DNA of 64,000 nucleotides from Polytrichum commune (taxonomy: Eukaryota > Streptophyta > Polytrichopsida > Polytrichales > Polytrichaceae), in assembly GCA_950295325.1 (NCBI GenBank), contig OX485809.1:16444144-16508143 (forward strand). The letters are read 5' to 3'. Shown here in pieces: positions 1-10,254 of this stretch. Both the position numbers and the translations under genes were made by a program. The notes below the pieces were generated by a model, which made no database searches, was not told the origin of the DNA, and saw only the letters and a program-made list of their open reading frames with translations. Position 1 is the stretch's first letter; the number at the start of each line of letters is the position of its first letter.

Positions 1-2585
1 AATGCCTAAAACTATTGGAATAAGCTTGATTGTAACTGCATTGTTTATGGTATTTCATGTCACATACACTATTTGGGAAGGGCCTAGACTGGATAATGTA
101 GAATGCTAAAGCATCCCCATTGAGCTTTTGCAGGAAGGAGTTTATTCATAGGATAAGGGCAAGGGGCCACGAGCCTCAACCTTTGGGCAACCCGAGAAAA
201 TGTCTTTTGAACCCAACTAGAAAATGTTGCCCACCCCGCCCGACTTCGAAAGAAAGTTTCTCTTGCATTCTTGACGGCCGCCTTGTCCACACAACCCATA
301 TTGAGCGCACCTCAATTTCAAGGCCCAAACAAATAGATAGATAGATGTTCACTTCCACCTAGTAAGTAAATGATTCATTAGGATTCTTTCCCAAAGTGAA
401 ACCATCAATAAAGTATGTAATTAACTTGGAAGTTAGGGATATGAGAAGATCTTCATTAACAATGAAGTGATAATTTTGTGATTTACCATTTGAAAGGACC
501 TTCGTCATTTAAAAAATGAACTTAAAACAATATATTAATTTTAGGTAATTAATATAAAAATAATAATTCAATTTATAAGAGATTGCATGTTCATCACATT
601 TGCAATTGCAAACGGAGAATTGTCCACTACAAAATTTGATAGCAATTGGGCATACTCATGGGCTTGAGGAAGCTTGTTTATTGTTGTTGGATGGTCATCC
701 GCATCATTCCCCCCATTGGTTCTTCATTCAAATCTCACTCCAAATGGACTTCTCTTTCCCCATTCCAAATGCACAGACTCAACAATGTTGTACTTTGCAT
801 GAACAATTTCTTCCCCTCCCAACTGCCACACTCAATAAATTGACATTTAAGTATATTTGGATAAATCACTTGTCCGAAAATTGATAAGGAATGTGCGCTT
901 GTTGGGACAAAAACATCAAACGACAACAACAAAAGCAACAACACAACAACCACAACTTCAAATGTTTTGTATTCCATGTTCACCAACCACCATATTTGTG
1001 TAGTTTTGTAATCTAGTGTACGTCACATTGGCGGTTGGAATTGCCCAAAATTCATGCATAAATTAATCCAAATATACTTAGATCCTAGTTATAGATATTT
1101 CTTCACTTTCAAGATTCAAACATAAATTGAAACTCGCCCTAGATGTTCCGAAATACTAATCGCATGTGAATCTTGAAATACATGTGAGTTCCACCACTTA
1201 TGCACATTGATTATCTCAGGTGTCATATGACAAATCATTCCTACAAAATCATATTTTTCTGAGTGTTGTAGTCGTAGTATGGGGTAAAGTAACAGTAGAA
1301 AGTTTGGTCAGCAGGAAAGGCGTCTTATAGTCAAGGTGTCGTGTAATCAAGTGTTGTATATGGAGGGTAGACTGTATAAGTCTTACATAATTCGACATCA
1401 TCTCAGACACAAACAGCATGTTATGATCTGCAACAATATGAAAGAAGTGCAGCACTAACTCCCGCACTAACTCTTCACAGTGATTCCATAGGTAACAGTA
1501 GGAATTCAGTTATAGATTATGACTTCCTGGAGAATACGCTATTTCTTTAGAATAAAATGAACGGTCGTGCTTTCAAGTTCACTGCAGGTCAGGTTGCAGT
1601 ATATCATGCATTATGATACATACTGTAATAATTTGCGAATAGCACTAATAGTAATGAGAGGCAAACCATGAAAAGTGTGCATCTTAGCAACAAATACAAT
1701 CAGTGGTAGAGAATCCAACACAGAGTTTCTGAAAACACCAGTTTAGAGCTAACAGGTAGAGTCTGGAAATTTACACAGATGGATTTATATATACGTGAAT
1801 GCTCTGCCAATTACTGATAAACGCCAAGGAACCAAATTAGCAATCAATGCCAAGATTCAAGAATTGTAACGAGCGATGTCGTTTCACTGCAACCGAGGCC
1901 ACTTGCTGATCAGCTAAAGAGAAGCCAGTTATTTCTAAACATCAACATCATCAGGTCGGTACAATAAGTCCCGACGCATCATTGCAATGAAAAGCTAGGC
2001 TTCTAAAAATTCTGATAACAATATCGTACCTGCATTCACTAACATCTCGACCGCAACACAAAAAATGACGTGTAAATTAGAGCATGTAGTACTTGTTGAG
2101 AGGATCTGACCTCGAATCATCCTCTATTAACTTGAAAAAGAAACAATTATTGTATGCGTTACAATATTGGAGAGTAACAAATCAAAAGAAACTATTGAAG
2201 AAAACTAACCGAGGAGATAACCAGCATCTCTGAACCTCCAAATAGCAACTTATTTGCAGATATTAATGAGCAAAGCTAAGTAGTTGCACATTGATATCAT
2301 CACATCTAAAAATTCATCAGCCCTTACATCTCTGATATATGATTGCCTGATTAGGAAGACGTGTTCAAATTTGAAACGTGACGGATCACATGACATCCCC
2401 ATGTTGAGAAAGGCATCAGTACTTAGTTTGGGGGGACTGTTGCCTCCTACGTACGAAATTCATTTTTGTCGATCCAGCTGATTCCATCTGCACGCGTATT
2501 GACGAGATTGGACGATGATACTGAATTTGATCAGGTTTTGGCAGACCCCCGCTACATGCGGCGGCAACTGATTGGTCGACGAGGT
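1..2585. other. Gene-free AT-rich flank
   Basis: No reading frame here shows a recognisable domain, splice structure or plant-like coding pattern; the short open frames look random. A somewhat GC-richer patch at about 130-300 may be an old repeat fragment. The last ~100 bases must include the 3' untranslated region of the minus-strand permease gene that ends at 2586. I see no RNA gene. Confidence 0.5.
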
Positions 2586-3527
2586 TTAGACAGGTGAGAG
2601 TGCATTGGGGTTGTTATGGTTTGACAACTTCAAAGTGGCACCTTCCCGTTCCGCATCTCTCTTCCACTTCATTCGCAGAACCACAAAGCAGATGACGACG
2701 AACACCCAGTACATGATGTATGACACCAGAGTGCCCGTTGTGGCCTCGTCGCGCCATCCTACAATGGCATTCAAAATCTTCCAGATACCGTCCTTCTTGT
2801 GGTGGCAGCAGTGGAGCTTCCACAACAAGTGCTCGTTCTCGGTGAACTCCTCCAGCTCGTGGACGGCGGCGGCAAACAACCCGGCTGCGATCACCAGCAA
2901 CAAGCCTGTGGAGAAGAGCAAGAACCACTTGAAGCCGACTTGGCTGCAACCTTTGTACAGCAAGTACCCAACCAGGATTCCACAGATAGCTCCCACAATG
3001 GCAGGAATGGGGATTGCAGTGCCGGAGCCATCAAACCCCACGCCTCCCAGGAACACCACTGCCTCCACTCCCTCACGCAACACTATGCTCAACGGCAACA
3101 AGAACAGAGCATACTTGCTCCTCCGGCTCTGCACCTCGCCCTGCTTGTTGAGCGTGTCCACCGTCACCTTCGTCAACTTCTTCTCCCACTTAGCCCTCCA
3201 TGTGTCCACCCTAACCATGGAGAATGCCATGATGGTGATGAGGACTACCGCAATGAGGGCCAAGATGGCCTCCCACAGCGGCTCCGAGCTCTCCCAGGCC
3301 TCTTTTGCGATCGTGTAGTAGAGGGAGATGAAAATGGCTGCGCCTGCCAAGGACAGTAACACTCCCGTCACCACCCCTAGCCACACATGTTTCTTCATCC
3401 GCCGCCGGACCACTGGGTCCTCCACTATGTTTTCGATCAGCACAATCATGACCGACAGAATAATGGCTGCCTCCAGCGTCTCCCTGAACAGGATGAAGAA
3501 CGCCGGCACATTGAAGAGTGCCACCAT
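2586..3527 (-). CDS. FTR1: FTR1-family high-affinity iron permease, copy 1
   Basis: The gene encodes a 313-residue membrane protein of the FTR1/OFeT family, which takes Fe(III) across a membrane after oxidation by a partner multicopper ferroxidase. The two hallmark iron-binding motifs are visible: RETLE at residues 15-19 and REGVE at 151-155, each in a hydrophobic segment. About seven membrane spans can be drawn (near 9-31, 49-73, 83-104, 138-160, 172-192, 199-220, 266-288). A CC-HH cluster with following GW (residues 240-258) and the acidic HELEE stretch (223-227) match the loop before the last span of fungal permeases. The start is chosen because the context CAAGATGGTG and the N-terminus are shared with copy 2. 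No intron is present and the coding DNA looks clearly GC-richer than its flanks. No ferroxidase gene lies in the window. Family assignment is very secure; the membrane (plasma membrane or vacuole) is not shown. Confidence 0.93.
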   Translation of the reverse strand: MVALFNVPAFFILFRETLEAAIILSVMIVLIENIVEDPVVRRRMKKHVWLGVVTGVLLSLAGAAIFISLYYTIAKEAWESSEPLWEAILALIAVVLITIMAFSMVRVDTWRAKWEKKLTKVTVDTLNKQGEVQSRRSKYALFLLPLSIVLREGVEAVVFLGGVGFDGSGTAIPIPAIVGAICGILVGYLLYKGCSQVGFKWFLLFSTGLLLVIAAGLFAAAVHELEEFTENEHLLWKLHCCHHKKDGIWKILNAIVGWRDEATTGTLVSYIMYWVFVVICFVVLRMKWKRDAEREGATLKLSNHNNPNALSPV

Positions 3528-3665
3528 CTTGACCGCAGCTGCTGTTCAACAGGCCTGAGCCTCTCTGGTAGATTCCTGGAGCAGCTAATACCTTCAGTGC
3601 TGCACTGCCAGGATCACGAACACAATTAGCAACAACTCCCAAGACGACCAAATACTACCTCCTCC

Positions 3666-3672
3666 TTATATA
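3666..3672 (-). promoter_or_regulatory. TATA box of FTR1 copy 1
   Basis: On the minus strand the sequence reads TATATAA, in the context GGAGTATATAAGGAGG, 139 bases upstream of the start codon. With a normal 25-35 base spacing this predicts a leader of roughly 110 bases. This is inference from sequence only. Confidence 0.5.
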
Positions 3673-3794
3673 CTCCTTCCTCGGCATGCTGGAAGCACCT
3701 TTAAACACCGCTATCTTCGGAACCCCACCCCTACGCAACCGACTCACTCACTCACACCAGATAGAACACAAACAGGACGCACGGTAACGTACAA

Positions 3795-4520
3795 TGCATC
3801 ACCTGTGGGAGTTGTGGGTAAATTGCAAGGTTACACAGGGTGTTAACCTACTGCTTAATTTTTTTCCTGTGTCTGAATGTTGTACTGGTTATTCCCCGGT
3901 GTCCAGCTCTTGACACAGAGTCTAAATGTGTCAAAACTCGTGACAGTTGTTTTAGAGAAATGGCTTGATATACAGGTTATAATCTGCCTTGCCAAAGACT
4001 ATTTTGGGTTTGCAAATAAAGGATTTCCAACACCAAGACGATGGCAAATTGTGGTTTTGGTTCTTTTGTTTTAATCTCTGAAATTCCCTTTGCAATGAGA
4101 ATGGCTCTGAAGCTCATCGTTCAGTATCTAAGTCTGTGGTAGATGGTACAAACTCAGGGGACCTATAGTGCATCACCAGCTGGACTCGGGAGTTGTGTGT
4201 AAACTGCAAGATTACCCAGGGTATAAACCTACGGGTCGTATTTTTTGGTGTGAATTCACCAAGCTCTTGCCATAGGGTATGTGTCTAACTTCACAGTTGC
4301 TCCGGATAATTGGCTTGATTCACAGGTTATCTCTCATCTTTCCAATAGTTAAATTCTGATGTACAAGTAAGGAATTTCCAATACCAAGACAACATATGTG
4401 GAATTTTGTTATTGTTTTGGTCTCTGAAACTGCACAAACTTCGCAATGAGAATGGCCCTGAAGCTCATCCGTCCCCTCTGTCTAGTATCTAAGTTGTTGT
4501 TAGATGGGACGAAGGGGTAC
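3795..4520. repeat. Two-copy tandem repeat (unit ~374 bp) upstream of FTR1 copy 1
   Basis: Two diverged direct copies start at about 3795 and 4169, both opening with TGCATCACC and both ending with AGTATCTAAG followed by a GTAGATGG-like tail. Shared blocks include GAGTTGTG, the CAGGTTAT stretch and GCAATGAGAATGGC. The array begins about 120 bases beyond the TATA box, so it lies in the presumed upstream regulatory region. Confidence 0.7.
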
Positions 4521-6120
4521 ATTTGAAAAGTTAGCATGTCAAACTTAGATTAATGAGCTACCTACCCCGTTGACGTCTTCGAGTTGGGCTAGCTCATCAT
4601 ACCGGGCCGACGCCGAGACATAGGGTCCTGTGCCTTATAATAGCCTCGGTACCGGCGGGCCCTCCACTTGTGGAATCACTCCACATCGTCCCTGTGGCCA
4701 CTCGATCCCAGACGGCTGCGGATGGGTGCCCGCGCGCCCTCGCACGCGCCGTCGCGAGGTGGGCGTGTGCCAGCCTAGTGGCGCACACAAGGGACCTTGC
4801 CAGTACCAACCCCGTACCACTTACAAGGACAACAGAGGACCTGAAAGGACCTGAAAGGCAATGAGCGATTGGAATTGGCAATTTATTATAAGTGAAATTG
4901 TCAACCCCTACCTCCAGGCTGTCTTGGAAGTTGGATGCAGTTTCGTTTTCTGCACTGCCAAATTCCAAACTTTGCCTGTTCCAGCCAATCCAAAAGTCAG
5001 CATTGTCCAGTGAATGATGATTGTCGGTCAAAAGGATGGCAAGGTATATTTGTGGGCTTGGTCTGGGCACTTCCAATTCCGCAGAAAATTTAAACCGTTG
5101 GGTCGAATCAAAAATTTCTCTTTTCTGGTTAGAAATTGCGAATCACAACGAATCATGGTCATTTTTTTCTAAGTTTAAGAATTGGGGTTGATATGCAAAA
5201 GCTATGAGAGGTCAAACTGAAGTTTATTTTTCACTTTAATGGATAATGTAGCCTATATGCCTTCCAAATAGTGTTACCTTGCACCTGAAAATATTTTGAG
5301 CACATCGTCCAATTTCATCATAACACGTGTGCTTTCTGTGTCCGTTCTTAAACTCCAAGCAACACTATATACCACTCAATTATAGGTGCCCGATTAAGAG
5401 AGAGTCCGCAGAAGGCCCACATGCCTTAAAAGAATTTCAGGGTAGTGACCAAGCAGCGATGCTTGTTTTACTCCTGTAAAAGTAAACTGCAACATAGGAT
5501 TGAGTTTTGGATAGTCAATTTACTGACTGGTGAAATGTCGAATCTCCACATCTTCAGGAAAACTGAAGTATCACGATTCACAGTATCAACACTCCAGTGG
5601 GAAGGACCAGCTGTATTCTATCTATATATCCACAGTCACTCACTCTTGGGTAAACTACTTAGGGCTTAAACTTTGTTCAGGTTCACAGCCTATAAAATTG
5701 TTGTCATAAAATCCCACGTCCACCTGCTCTTGCATGTAGAGTATTTTTCAATCGTCTCGCCGCACAGTGGGCTTTGCGAATAATGAAATGGGTTTTTCAG
5801 CCTCTATGCGGATTATAGTTGCGTTGATACTTCCAAGTTCCGGTAGGTTTGGTGCTTCGGAGTATATTCCCTGCCAATTGATTTTAAAATTTTCATATCA
5901 GCGGTGTTTGGAAGTATGTCAGAATGGTCCAGCCATGACAGACATTGCACATATCTATGGGTCGAACTAACAATACAATCCTCAAGAGTTAAATGTAATG
6001 CTCTCCAACCTGTATTGAGTGGAAGCCTATTGAGTGAAGCCCGCCTGTGATGTGATGAAAGAGTCATCATGAGGATATAGAAATGTCCAACTCCCATCCC
6101 TGTCCATATTTTAAGCAGAT
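4521..6120. other. Spacer between FTR1 copies, no recognised gene
   Basis: About 1.6 kb without a supportable gene. It holds a GC-rich patch at about 4565-4850 that is unlike its surroundings and is open in several frames, but with no domain I know. A piece of the MITE family seen at 13.6, 18.3, 19.4 and 20.4 kb may lie at about 5270-5430, judged by the shared block ACCACTCAATTATAGGTG and the end ATGCCTTAA. Confidence 0.4.
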
Positions 6121-6260
6121 ATGAGAGCAGATTTGAGCAGAAAAGATTTAAACATTTCAGAGGTGATTAATCATAATTTGGCAGTAGGTACCATTTCGAT
6201 TGATGACTTGAGGATAACTGTGAAGAAATTTCGTCAAAAGCTGCAGGAGCTGAATTTCAG
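6121..6260 (+). other. Possible orphan exon, helical coil-like peptide
   Basis: An open stretch follows a plausible acceptor (TTTTAAGCAG, just upstream) and ends at a plausible donor (TTTCAG then GTTACA). The peptide of about 46 residues is charged and helical in character, with a KKFRQKLQEL stretch, and reads more like real coding sequence than its neighbours. I cannot assign it to a family, and no partner exon was found within a few kilobases. It could be a gene fragment carried by a repeat, or chance. Confidence 0.22.
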
Positions 6261-6710
6261 GTTACATACATTCATACATCACAGCGAACATGTCAGAGAG
6301 ATTCTGCCGCTGATAGAAGATGTATCCACAAAATCTTATCCACAAGCTAAGTATGCATGTTAATAATTCTCCACACCTGCTTGCAATGACTTGGCACACG
6401 TCATACTCGGTGACAACTAATGTTGGTCTAGAGTAACTCAAATGACTACTTGATCCGTTTAGCATTCAAGAGAGTTCCGGTTTACATCTTGACACGGAAG
6501 CGTTGGTAGTTATAACCCGCCGTTGTCTTATGGCCTAAGATCATGCCCACTCCCTATTTGATGACACTCTCAGCACCTTGTAGTGATCTGGCAATGCATC
6601 CTCTACTGTCTTCGAAGGGCAAGACGATCTGGTAGTCCCTATGATCTACCGCTAACTAATGTACAAAACTAATGTCTCCTGATCGGCGAACCTCAAATTC
6701 CTTTTATTAC

Positions 6711-7652
6711 TTATACAGGTGGCAATATGTTTGAGTTGTTCGTAGTCTCCAACTTCAGCTCAGCTGCTTCACGGTCCGCATCCCTCTGCCATTTCATGCG
6801 GAGAACCAGAAAGCACACGAACACAAACGCCCAGTACATGATGTATGACACCAGAGTGCCCACTGTGGCCTCGTCGCGCCATCCCACAATGGCATTCAAA
6901 ATCTTCCAGATACCGTCCTTCTTGTGGTGGCAGCAGTGGAGCTTCCACAACAAGTGCTCGTTGGATGTGTACTCCTCCAGCTCGTGGACAGCGTTGGCAA
7001 ACAACCCGGCTGCGATCACCAGCAACAAGCCTGTGGAGAAGAGCAAGAACCACTTGAAGCCGACTTGGCTGCAACCTCTGTAAAGCAAGTACCCAGCCAG
7101 AATTCCACATATAGCTCCAAGAATGGCAGGAATGGGGATTGCAGTGCCGGAGCCATCCAACCCCACGCCTCCCAGGAACACCACTGCCTCCACTCCCTCA
7201 CGCAACACTATGCTCAACGGCAACAAGAACAGAGCATACTTGCTCCTCCGGCTCTGCACCTCGCCCTGCTTGTTGAGCGTGTCCACCGTCACCTTCGACA
7301 GCTTCTTCTCCCACTTGGCCCTCCATGTGTCCACCCTAACCATGGAGAATGCCATGATGGTGATGAGGACTACCGCAATGAGGGACAAGATGGCCTCCCA
7401 CAGCATCTCCGAGGTCGCCCAAGCCTCTTTCGCCACCGTGTAGTAGAGGGAGATGAAAATGGCTGCGCCTGCCATGGACAGCAACACCCCTACCACCACC
7501 CCTAGCCATACATGTTTCTTCATCCGCCGCCGGATCACTGGGTCCTCCACTATGTTTTCGATCAGCACTATCATGACCGACAGGATAATGGCTGCCTCCA
7601 GCGTCTCCCTGAACAGGATGAAGAACGCCGGTACATTGAATAGCGCCACCAT
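6711..7652 (-). CDS. FTR1: FTR1-family high-affinity iron permease, copy 2
   Basis: This is a 313-residue tandem paralogue of the permease at 2586-3527. I count about 32 differences between the two proteins (near 90% identity), seven of them in the last 15 residues. RETLE (15-19), REGVE (151-155), the seven predicted spans and the CC-HH loop are all kept, so both copies look functional. An upstream in-frame ATG at 7700 would add 16 residues; the ATG at 7652 is preferred because it aligns with copy 1 and has the same surrounding bases. Substitutions such as WESSEP to WATSEM (near residues 78-83) cluster at the predicted start of span 3. Like copy 1 it has no intron. Both genes point the same way, 3.2 kb apart, consistent with tandem duplication. 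The partner ferroxidase would be encoded elsewhere. Confidence 0.93.
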   Translation of the reverse strand: MVALFNVPAFFILFRETLEAAIILSVMIVLIENIVEDPVIRRRMKKHVWLGVVVGVLLSMAGAAIFISLYYTVAKEAWATSEMLWEAILSLIAVVLITIMAFSMVRVDTWRAKWEKKLSKVTVDTLNKQGEVQSRRSKYALFLLPLSIVLREGVEAVVFLGGVGLDGSGTAIPIPAILGAICGILAGYLLYRGCSQVGFKWFLLFSTGLLLVIAAGLFANAVHELEEYTSNEHLLWKLHCCHHKKDGIWKILNAIVGWRDEATVGTLVSYIMYWAFVFVCFLVLRMKWQRDADREAAELKLETTNNSNILPPV

Positions 7653-7768
7653 CTTGACCTGAGCGTGCTGTTGCACCCCAACCCAAATCTCAACAACCAC
7701 AACACCAACACCAACTCCTTCGTACTACACGTAATACCACCAGATATATTACCAAGACTGTAATGACG

Positions 7769-8250
7769 ACTGTAACAGCAACTGCAACTCCCTCGTATTG
7801 GATGCACTACCAAGATAGGCTCCTGAGACTTGATGAGACTATGATAAGACTTTGATGGGAGCTCACCCAGCAGAGACACCAAGGCGGCAGCTTTAGGGAT
7901 ATATACTCCTAGGTGAGATTCTCAAACCAACAAAAAAAACAGCAACAATAACTGCAAGTCCCTGGAACCAGATGCACTACCAGAGAGGCTACTGGGACTT
8001 TGATGGGACTGTGATGAGATTTTGATGGGAGCTGACCCTGCAAAGACACAAAGGCAGAACCTTCAGGCTATGTACCCCGAGGTGAGATTCTCCAACCAAC
8101 AAAATCGAAGACCACAACGACAATTGCAACTCCCTGGTACTGGATGCCTACCAGATAGGCAACTAGGACTTTGATGAGATAGTGAGGGGGGCTTGACTCT
8201 GCAGTTGTAGAATGAGGCGACATTGGGGCTACAAAACTTAAGTAGTGGGA
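7769..8250. repeat. Three-copy tandem repeat (unit ~165 bp) upstream of FTR1 copy 2
   Basis: Three diverged direct copies start near 7769, 7940 and 8107. The shared order is a GCAACTCCCTGG-like block, GGATGCACTACCAGA, AGGC, GACTTTGATGAGA, then GAGGTGAGATTCTC and CCAACAAAA. Copy 1 contains TATATA (7897-7902, read on the minus strand), a possible TATA box about 245 bases from the start codon; copies 2 and 3 have lost it. The unit shows no obvious similarity to the repeat upstream of FTR1 copy 1. Confidence 0.75.
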
Positions 8251-8340
8251 GGTGAGATGCTTGAAAGGAGCTCTGGAAGCAGTGCAATCTGGTTTAAAGT
8301 TTCTCGGAGAGGTGCTAACTGGGGGCGTTGGTAGGGGATC

Positions 8341-8372
<32 letters not shown>

Positions 8373-8373
8373 G
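8341..8373. repeat. CG then GA simple repeat
   Basis: A short CGCGCG run passes directly into about a dozen GA dinucleotides. This is a simple microsatellite about 700 bases upstream of FTR1 copy 2. GC-rich unique-looking sequence follows at about 8790-9035 without a recognisable gene. Confidence 0.9.
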
Positions 8374-9064
8374 ACGAAGGTGGTGGATCAGAGTAACGGT
8401 GGGTTTCCATGTCGGCCGCTCACCCACTAGAATCTAGAAAACAGTAGGTCAGAGGTGTTCGCATGTATTAAGCATAAGTACTAAGCACAAGCCACAATCC
8501 AACCACATTCTAGCGGTCCCTTAGAACGTGGAGGCCTGTGGACTCGGACCGCTAGACTTCCATGCATTCACTAAGGAATCTTCAAGTTTCAAGTGCCCTT
8601 CACCAAAAGATTGAAAGACTGTTTTAGGGAAAAGAAGGAAGTTTTTAACTTGGAGGAAGAGAGTAGGTGGACCTAGATTTGAGAAGATGAGAGAGTAGCT
8701 AGTTGGCACATACGAACACTGCCCACCAGTTACCCTCCCCTCCCTCTAAATTTGGGCGAGGGTTTGTCCTATCCACACTAGGATCTAAACTTGTTAGTTG
8801 ATGAGCGCAGGAAGAGCGTCGTGGTGCGGGGGTGGGCGCTTCGCATGGCTCGATGCCGCGGCCACGCTCCGGGGGCGTCTGGGCGTGTGCCGAATCCGCC
8901 CTGGCAGGCGACCCCGGGTACAGTCACGCCCTACGGCGCTTGTACTTGTGGCGTCCGGAAGGTACTCTTCTCCGCTCCCTCGCCACCGCCCGCCACCAGA
9001 TAGAGCGAGTAGCCTGGGGCCTGGGCTGGGAGCCAAATAGTGAAGCCAAACATGGATGGCATCA

Positions 9065-9294
9065 GTGGTCGGTCGGGGAGATTGTTTGGGCATAATCGGT
9101 TGAGATCCTCCTGTTTGCAAACTCCAACCGGTCACATGTTGATGACATCCTCGGTTTTCCTTCATTAAATTGGGGTATATTCTATAAATTCTTCCAAAAT
9201 GATTGGTAATTTTCCTACACTCTTGAACTTCAACCGTGCCGGTTATTTCTCAAATTCAACCGGTTAACTAACCGCCGGTTCTCCCCGATCATTG
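9065..9294 (+). mobile_element. MITE, AACCGGTT-rich family, copy A
   Basis: This ~230-bp element is one of at least seven copies in the window. It opens with GTCGGGGAG and GGGCATAATCGGTTGAGATC and closes with CTCCCCGATCA, giving terminal inverted repeats of the form TGATCGGGGA. Internal landmarks are a GGTATATTC block, GAACTTCAACC and GGTTATTTCTCAAA. The motif CCGGTT recurs several times. No coding capacity. Confidence 0.75.
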
Positions 9295-9314
9295 AGCCTG
9301 GGAGCCAAACAATG

Positions 9315-9718
9315 GGAGGGCACTCCATTGTCAAGTTGAAAACCATGTGCAACGGAAAAAAATCTACTTTTTCTAAAAAGCATCAACAAAATGGGTCAAA
9401 CTTTTATCAAAAAAATTTATGAGTACATATACATGGTATCTATTACATAGTAAAAATTGATAACCAAATTTGATAATTTGTTTTTCTAGAAAACATACCG
9501 TTTCTAACTAGAATGACGCAGAATTGATCTAAAAAAATTACCAGAAAAAATGGAGATGACTAAAAATTTCAAAAGAATATACGAAAGATATTATCAATGG
9601 ATATGTATATATAGAAAAAGCATCATAATTTTTAAAATTATCTATGGCATATAATATAGAGGTAGCAAACTTCTGTTGCACATGGTTTTCAACTTGATAG
9701 TGGAGTGCCCTCCCCGGG
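9315..9718. mobile_element. MITE with ~40-bp terminal inverted repeats and CAATG target duplication
   Basis: The left end begins GGAGGGCACTCCA and runs through CAAGTTGAAAACCATG to GTGCAAC; the right end is its inverted copy, with one or two mismatches over about 38 bases. The pentamer CAATG flanks both sides (9310-9314 and 9719-9723). The right end carries a few extra bases (CCGG) absent on the left. The ~320-bp interior is AT-rich and non-coding. It sits between copies A and B of the AACCGGTT-rich MITE. Confidence 0.8.
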
Positions 9719-9746
9719 CAATGAAGTCAAACAATGATGGCATCAG

Positions 9747-9967
9747 TGATCAGGGAGGTTTTTGGGCATAATCGGTTGAGATCCTAGTGTTTGCAACTCC
9801 AACCGGTTACATGTTGATATCCTTCGGTTTTCCTTATTAAATTGGGGTATATTCTGTAAATTCCTTGAAAATGATTGGTAATTTTCCTGCACTCTTGAAC
9901 TTCAACTGGTTATTTCTCAAACTCAACCGGTTCATATGTAACTAACTACCGGTTCGCCCCGATCATA
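9747..9967 (+). mobile_element. MITE, AACCGGTT-rich family, copy B
   Basis: A well-preserved copy with ends AGTGATCAGGGAG and GCCCCGATCAT. It contains CCAACCGGTTACATG, GGGGTATATTCTG, TCAACTGGTTATTTCTC and CAACCGGTTCATATG. It is followed after about 33 bases by copy C in the opposite orientation. Confidence 0.85.
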
Positions 9968-10000
9968 GGCGTAGCCTGGGAGCCAAACACCTCCACTCTA

Positions 10001-10228
10001 TGATCGGGGAGACCCGGCAGTTAGTTACAAATGAACCGGTTGCGTGTGCAAAATATTAACCGGTTGAAGTTTAAGATTGGAGGAAAATTAGCGATTTTTT
10101 TAGAGAAATTTATAGGATGTACCCTAATTTAATAAAGGAAAACCAAAGGATGTCAACATGGTGTAACCGGTTGGACTTGCAAACACTCAGATTTCAACTT
10201 ATTATGCCCAAAATATCCCCGATCACTG
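10001..10228 (-). mobile_element. MITE, AACCGGTT-rich family, copy C (inverted)
   Basis: An inverted copy with ends ATGATCGGGGAG and ATCCCCGATCACT. It carries GAACCGGTTGCG, TTAACCGGTTGAAG and TAACCGGTTGGAC. With copy B it forms a long imperfect inverted repeat with a loop of only about 33 bases. Confidence 0.85.
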
Positions 10229-10254
10229 CCTCCACTTATTATTCAACCTTGATT

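Noticed and set aside
2605-3359. Long plus-strand open frames (237 and 186 codons) opposite FTR1 copy 1, and similar ones opposite copy 2
   Set aside because: They mirror the GC-rich permease codons in other frames, show no domain, and are present in both copies only because the sense genes are conserved.
4597-4864. GC-rich patch considered as a 5S rRNA or tRNA-like gene
   Set aside because: Only a few bases resemble the 5S start (ATCATACC); the internal control region and remaining 5S sequence are absent, and no cloverleaf can be drawn.
2586-7652. Bacterial or fungal contamination as the source of the FTR1 genes
   Set aside because: Both genes lie on a continuous stretch with plant genes; a TATA box and leader-like upstream sequence are present, and a fragment of a MITE family found elsewhere in the window may lie between them.
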